Origin: Micavibrio sp. UBA1850
Lineage (GTDB): Bacteria > Pseudomonadota > Alphaproteobacteria > Micavibrionales > Micavibrionaceae
Assembly: GCA_002338525.1 (NCBI GenBank)
Contig: DDIM01000008.1
Location: forward strand, 1 to 18,646
DNA length: 18,646 nt
Direction: 5' to 3'
This document shows, piece by piece, positions 14,297-18,646 of the stretch (positions are counted from its first letter, which is position 1; each line of letters starts with the position of its first letter). A model generated the notes under the pieces. It saw only the letters and a list, made by a program, of their open reading frames with translations. It did not search any database and was not told the origin of the DNA. The position numbers and the translations under genes were made by a program.

Positions 14297-16054
14297 TCAA
14301 CTAATGCCTCTAACTCTAACGATCTCTATGGGGATACTCTCTAATATCATCCATGCTAACCAACCTTCCTGACTATCTCTTACTTTCTCACGAGCTCTTT
14401 TAACCTCAGATATGCGTAGCTCTTTTTCATTCCAAATAACAAAATCCGGCAGGCCAGCTCTATTCTCATTAGGGTTTTGAGCAATCTTATAAACAATCTT
14501 AGCGAAAACCTTTGTATCAACTCGGCTGAGAAAATCTTGAACAATGTCAGACTTTGAATATAAGGCCATATCTTGGTCACCATTGAAAAGTAAACGTGTC
14601 CAGCTCCCATTTGTTTTATCTAGCTGCTGGTTTATGAAATCACACAGATTGCTTTGCTGGAGAGTTTCATACTTTAAATTTATGCCTGCCTGCCGATTTA
14701 GATAAAAATCACTTCCTCTAAATAAATCATGCGGAATATCCTGACCCGGAACAGGTTGCTTCATACCGTCAAAAATCTCATCCCAGAATGATAGACAAAA
14801 CATAGATTGCCAAAAAGAAACTTCTGCTCGCATTACATTCCAGCCATTTTTCTTTTCGTGATCTTGGAATGCGTCTTCAGTTGAACACGGTTCTTGCGAC
14901 GAACTAAGAAATGCTAATTTCCCTTTTTGCCCTGATTTTTTCACTTCTATTGTGCGTGTAATTTGTGAGATATCAAGTTCAGGAGCAAGAACGATTTCTT
15001 GTTCGGCCATAGCTCGATTATCGGCATACCCAATATGCTCGCCTATACCTCTAATCCATTTTAATTTTTCTAAATTCTGCTCTTTATCATAAATGGCTTC
15101 CAAAACATCATACGAGTTCAGGCGAGGAACCATATATCCTTTTAAGCGCTTTACATGATCAAAACTAATACTGGAAAGCTTTTTCTGTTTTAAGTCCAGA
15201 TTTTTAGAGAACTTAACTTGATCATCAATCGTGAATAACTCATGCTCATGAAGCTCTTTTAAGAAATCCTCATATATCTCAACATCTTTTAGACACCAAT
15301 CTAACAGCTCTTCTTTGTACTGAGGATTAAACTTATATCGTCTTTCCAGATACTCGATAATTTCTAATAAACAAAAATGCTGATCTGATGCATTCGTTAA
15401 AGACTGAAATAATCTAATTTTTGCCTCATACATTTTTTGAGAACTATTGCTTGAATTCCAAAGGCTATAGGTACTCTCAATGTCTTTAGACAGCCTTTCA
15501 CTTTTAGTTGAATTTGGAAATGTTTCTTTGAAGGCATGCATTACAGTGAGCAATCCATCGAAATACTCTTCGGACTTCCAGTTACTTTGCAGTTTTTGTA
15601 ACCCCGCAAAATTTTTCCATTCTTCGTTTGGATTGTTTAAAAGCAATTCAACATGTTTATACGCAAGAAAAATAGAAAATGCTTTCGAACGGATATCATC
15701 ACGGTTTTTGTAATGAGCACTTAGCTCTTTTCGCATAGCGGTCTCTTGTTTTTTAACATCATCAGGAAGAGATATTTCACTAAACTGTGTATTTACCTCT
15801 TCAAACGTTTGGTGATGATTAATAAGAAATCGAACGATAGTGTCCTTTGCTTTTGAAAGCACTTCAGCATTATTATCCGACGATTGAAAAGATTTCTTTA
15901 GATCTTTAAGGGCGCTCGCTTTTAGCTTTTTTTTCTTTTCCAGTTCGCTATTATCTACGTGCACAGATACTGAAAGCGCTAGTTTTGGCTCTTGTTGTTT
16001 CTTATAAAGATATATGAGCCATACAATTATAACTCCAATAATGAAATACCACAT
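14297..16054 (-). CDS. Membrane-anchored FAN1-like VRR-NUC nuclease
   Basis: The 585-aa protein begins with a membrane anchor (WYFIIGVIIVWLIYLY, residues 2-17) followed by a long helical region (about 35-340). Its last 180 residues follow the FAN1 structure-specific nuclease: NGWNVMRAEVSFWQSMFCLS and FWDEIF (404-428), a SDFYLNRQ block (448-455), then the VRR-NUC core GLPDFVIW (534-541), SEVKRAREKV (549-558) and a Q562 that fits the family glutamine. E411, D537, E550 and K552 are the expected metal and catalytic residues of this PD-(D/E)xK fold. FAN1 enzymes cut branched or flapped DNA in crosslink repair and are soluble; the anchor and the KAP partner are unusual. The gene starts 50 bp after the KAP gene with ribosome site AGAGGT. 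It probably cuts DNA at the inner membrane face. Confidence 0.85.
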   Translation of the reverse strand: MWYFIIGVIIVWLIYLYKKQQEPKLALSVSVHVDNSELEKKKKLKASALKDLKKSFQSSDNNAEVLSKAKDTIVRFLINHHQTFEEVNTQFSEISLPDDVKKQETAMRKELSAHYKNRDDIRSKAFSIFLAYKHVELLLNNPNEEWKNFAGLQKLQSNWKSEEYFDGLLTVMHAFKETFPNSTKSERLSKDIESTYSLWNSSNSSQKMYEAKIRLFQSLTNASDQHFCLLEIIEYLERRYKFNPQYKEELLDWCLKDVEIYEDFLKELHEHELFTIDDQVKFSKNLDLKQKKLSSISFDHVKRLKGYMVPRLNSYDVLEAIYDKEQNLEKLKWIRGIGEHIGYADNRAMAEQEIVLAPELDISQITRTIEVKKSGQKGKLAFLSSSQEPCSTEDAFQDHEKKNGWNVMRAEVSFWQSMFCLSFWDEIFDGMKQPVPGQDIPHDLFRGSDFYLNRQAGINLKYETLQQSNLCDFINQQLDKTNGSWTRLLFNGDQDMALYSKSDIVQDFLSRVDTKVFAKIVYKIAQNPNENRAGLPDFVIWNEKELRISEVKRAREKVRDSQEGWLAWMILESIPIEIVRVRGIS

Positions 16055-16104
16055 TATAAAACCTCTATATCTTTAGGATTTCCTAAACGAATAGCTTTTT
16101 TGTT

Positions 16105-18378
16105 TTACTTAACCCGCTTATCGCTCTCTGGTTCAGAGCCAACTGTAAGCCAATTTGGACATTTTAAACGCCCCTCGTCAACCCCCATTGAGATCAGATA
16201 CTTCCTTGTTTTTCTTGTCTCAGATAACCTTCTAAACTGTAACGGTGTTGCAATCGCCGCATCCCAAAGCGCTTCAATAATTTGAGGTGTTTTAAAGATT
16301 TCCTGAGCTTCTTTTGCTTGGATCTCTTGTACACCTTCATTTGAAGCCTTTCTTATCAAGTCAAGGCAATCTAGAGCATTCTTTTGTACTGAAGCATTTG
16401 TTGCGGCCTTCTCTAGGGTTTTAAACCCTAGAGAAGAGTTGTCTTCTGTTGTTTGCCAAAATTCACTATCAGCGTTCAACAATATACCTTTAACACCTAC
16501 ACCTGCATCATGCGGCATAATTCCAATTATACCGTTCTGTTTTTCAAAAACCTCAATTACTGACTGACATAAAGAATGATCTAATACTTCCTGCAATTCA
16601 CTGTATAGCTCTTTTGAAAGTTTTTGCTTTTCACTAAAAATTTGATTTTCCAAAGAAAGCCCCATCAAATAACGGTAAAGCTGTGAAGACAACCCGTACT
16701 CTTTCGCCTTCTTCACCCATTTTTTTAGCAACTCAACTTCTTCTCTTCTGTGTTTTTTGTCTAAGTCGTTGCCGTTAAAATGAATCCACCGCAAAGGCTG
16801 TTCCAACACTTTTTCAAAATTTGAGACAGAAAGTATGTGTGCCCGATCGGTATTTGATACCCCATTTTCAATTATAGAACCTATCAATAAAAGAATTTCT
16901 TTAGATTGTTTTATTGCATGCTCATGCTCACTGGATAAGGTAACGGAGCTAGCCAAATGTAAAAACTCTCCATATTTTTGTGTAAGAGTATTAATGAACT
17001 CTGATGCCATGTCATCGTTACTAATTTGTATTCTCTTTGCCAATTGATTAAGTGCATCGCTTACTTTTTGAATTTTCTTGTTTTTCTTCCAGTCACCCCA
17101 AATGTTATCAAACTCACCCCAAGTTAATGTTTCAGGATTATCAATTAGTTTAAAAGCGTAAGAAATAACATTAGCTTTAGAATATCCGTATGATCGCCTT
17201 AAAAATTCACAAAGTGAAATTACACGTTCTCTCTTTAAGCGATCTGTAATGTTAGCCACGTCTAACAAACTTTCTATTCGTTCCTTTTCTTTTTTCTCTC
17301 CACCATTATCTCTATTGATGATGGTTGACATCCATGGGCTTACACCAGATGTATCAAACTTGCTAACTTCACCTTTTTTATAAAATGTATCATCCACGAA
17401 TAATCTAAAAAATTTCTCAGACTCTATTCTTAACATTTGCCCAAAAAACACGACGTTCCAGTCGATTTCATCGTTTTTATGACGTACCGCTTCTTGCTCA
17501 TATACCCTTAGACTCCTTACTAAGGCTTTCAATTTTCGTGGGTTTGAAGGCAAATAATCCTTAAGAGCCCCATAATCGTCCAACGCGGCAAACTCACAAT
17601 ATTTTTCTATTTCGCTTTGGAAAAGCTTTAATATTTTTTCTTCTGGAGCACTAGGAATATGAACACGATAGTCAAGAATTTTATCAAGAAAATTATTACC
17701 GTATTCTTGTGTTCCACCATACCCTTCCAAAGCATGCGATATTATTTCATCATCAAAAGGTAATAAGAATGAGAAACGATCCAAATCCATTAAATCTCTT
17801 AAAGAAAGTAAGAATCGAGGGATTAAAGCTTTTTCAACCCGATCTAGATCATCGATAATGACTAAAATTCTTTTGTCTTTGGATAAATTTGCTGTCAGCT
17901 CTTGAATATCTTTCTTTGAAATAGAAAAAATACTTTGTACTGCCCCCAATGATGCTTGTGATATTTGATGCGCGTCACTTAATTGACTAATAACTTTGTG
18001 TCTTGATGCAGAGCTCCCCCAAAACTTCAGCTTACCTAATCCTGTTCTCTTTACTTCTAAACAGTTATCTGGAACCCCTTTTAATAGTTTTTCGTATAAT
18101 CCATGCCATAACTCAGCGTCAGTTTTGGTAGACCAAGGGCTATATTGAATAGGGATATGGCCATCTACTTTTGCTTGATTAACAATCCAATCACATACTG
18201 TAGTTTTTCCCCCTCCCCAAGGAGCTAAAAGTCCTACTCGAACTGACCAACCAGGTTCTAAATTTGTTAAATGCGCATAAACTTGCTGCATTAAAGGCTG
18301 ACGACCTAACATATCTAACTTCATATCAGATACAGGATTATCAAATCCTTTTGCCTCACTTGATTTTATATCGTCCAC
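16105..18378 (-). CDS. KAP-family P-loop NTPase
   Basis: The 757-aa protein is a KAP-type STAND-like NTPase. The Walker A is APWGGGKTT (52-60, K58), Walker B is ILVIIDDLDR (171-180), followed by PRFLLSLRDL, LPFDDEIISHAL (207-216), FLDKILDYRVHIP (230-242) and the arginine-rich NPRKLKALVRSL (279-290), all in family order. Many KAP proteins carry membrane helices between Walker A and B; here residues 120-165 are not strongly hydrophobic, so the protein looks soluble. Residues 310-757 are helical and of unknown kind, possibly a sensor region. The start codon is GTG with ribosome site GAGGTG six bases upstream. It is the first gene of the three-gene cargo operon. Family relatives include the phage-exclusion protein PifA and QatA of the Qat defence system, which supports, but does not prove, a defence role. 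Confidence 0.92.
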   Translation of the reverse strand: MDDIKSSEAKGFDNPVSDMKLDMLGRQPLMQQVYAHLTNLEPGWSVRVGLLAPWGGGKTTVCDWIVNQAKVDGHIPIQYSPWSTKTDAELWHGLYEKLLKGVPDNCLEVKRTGLGKLKFWGSSASRHKVISQLSDAHQISQASLGAVQSIFSISKKDIQELTANLSKDKRILVIIDDLDRVEKALIPRFLLSLRDLMDLDRFSFLLPFDDEIISHALEGYGGTQEYGNNFLDKILDYRVHIPSAPEEKILKLFQSEIEKYCEFAALDDYGALKDYLPSNPRKLKALVRSLRVYEQEAVRHKNDEIDWNVVFFGQMLRIESEKFFRLFVDDTFYKKGEVSKFDTSGVSPWMSTIINRDNGGEKKEKERIESLLDVANITDRLKRERVISLCEFLRRSYGYSKANVISYAFKLIDNPETLTWGEFDNIWGDWKKNKKIQKVSDALNQLAKRIQISNDDMASEFINTLTQKYGEFLHLASSVTLSSEHEHAIKQSKEILLLIGSIIENGVSNTDRAHILSVSNFEKVLEQPLRWIHFNGNDLDKKHRREEVELLKKWVKKAKEYGLSSQLYRYLMGLSLENQIFSEKQKLSKELYSELQEVLDHSLCQSVIEVFEKQNGIIGIMPHDAGVGVKGILLNADSEFWQTTEDNSSLGFKTLEKAATNASVQKNALDCLDLIRKASNEGVQEIQAKEAQEIFKTPQIIEALWDAAIATPLQFRRLSETRKTRKYLISMGVDEGRLKCPNWLTVGSEPESDKRVK

Positions 18379-18481
18379 TTATAACACCTCATTAAAGCTT
18401 TAGTAACTAACACCAACGCCCCATTCAAACATCATATTTATTAAGCACACAAGTAGTTTAACTGTATGTATTACACAATTG

Positions 18482-18497
18482 AAGATGGAAACATCTT
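18482..18497. promoter_or_regulatory. Inverted repeat between KAP gene and attR
   Basis: AAGATG-GAAA-CATCTT is a perfect 6-bp inverted repeat with a 4-base loop, about 105 bp upstream of the KAP GTG and 60 bp from the attR core. It could be an operator for the cargo operon or a site used in excision. I could not find a convincing -35/-10 pair for the operon in 18379-18557. Confidence 0.35.
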
Positions 18498-18503
18498 ATA
18501 AAA

Positions 18504-18522
18504 GTAGAAACATGGTAGAAAT
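18504..18522. promoter_or_regulatory. Candidate integrase arm-type site, right end
   Basis: GTAGAAAC and GTAGAAAT separated by ATG; this matches 9366-9384 at 18 of 19 positions in the same orientation and lies about 35-45 bp inside the attR repeat. Confidence 0.5.
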
Positions 18523-18557
18523 AAGACAAAATAAAAGCCGCTCGAAAGCGACTAAAA

Positions 18558-18646
<89 letters not shown>

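Noticed and set aside
13745..18378. Known QatABCD or PifA system
   Set aside because: The KAP gene has no QueC-like or TatD-like neighbours and its partner is a FAN1-like nuclease, so it does not match Qat; PifA acts without such a nuclease gene.

Overview
The window looks like chromosome of an AT-rich proteobacterium, most likely an alphaproteobacterium. The main clue is the initiator tRNA at the right edge. It has the C1-A72 mismatch of tRNA-fMet and an alphaproteobacteria-like body, with an A-U pair replacing one of the usual three G-C pairs of the anticodon stem. The taxonomic call is tentative.

Left part (1-9081), chromosomal. On the + strand are greB, a glutaredoxin-MauE fusion, an APC permease and a membrane-associated methyltransferase-like gene. 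The last 335 bp of the methyltransferase gene are repeated at 6165-6499. Between the two copies lies a minus-strand gene for a 702-aa exported mosaic protein (signal peptide, coiled coil, EF-hand, pilin-like C-terminal domain). Then come a 107-aa hypothetical protein, a LysR regulator divergent from a VOC-fold enzyme, a strong terminator, and a small two-TM protein ending the native sequence.

Right part (about 9177-18614), an integrated element of about 9.4 kb. It sits in the 3' half of the tRNA-fMet gene. A 47-bp exact direct repeat (57 bp with one mismatch) marks attL and attR, and attR leaves the tRNA intact. The + strand carries the mobility and replication module: P4-type tyrosine integrase (with a tiny overlapping upstream ORF), a two-TM protein, a 280-aa conserved-looking hypothetical protein, an AlpA-like HTH protein, a replication initiator (winged helix plus DnaA-N-like domain) whose gene contains iteron-like repeats and an A-rich tract, and a small HTH protein. 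The minus strand carries the cargo, a three-gene operon: a KAP-family P-loop NTPase, a membrane-anchored nuclease whose C-terminal half matches FAN1 (VRR-NUC) with its catalytic residues intact, and a 171-aa helical protein.

Inferred working model: the element excises and integrates at tRNA-fMet with its own integrase and AlpA-like factor, can replicate from an origin inside its rep gene, and pays its way with the KAP/FAN1-like operon, a strong candidate for an undescribed anti-phage or anti-plasmid system. No phage structural, packaging or conjugation genes are present.
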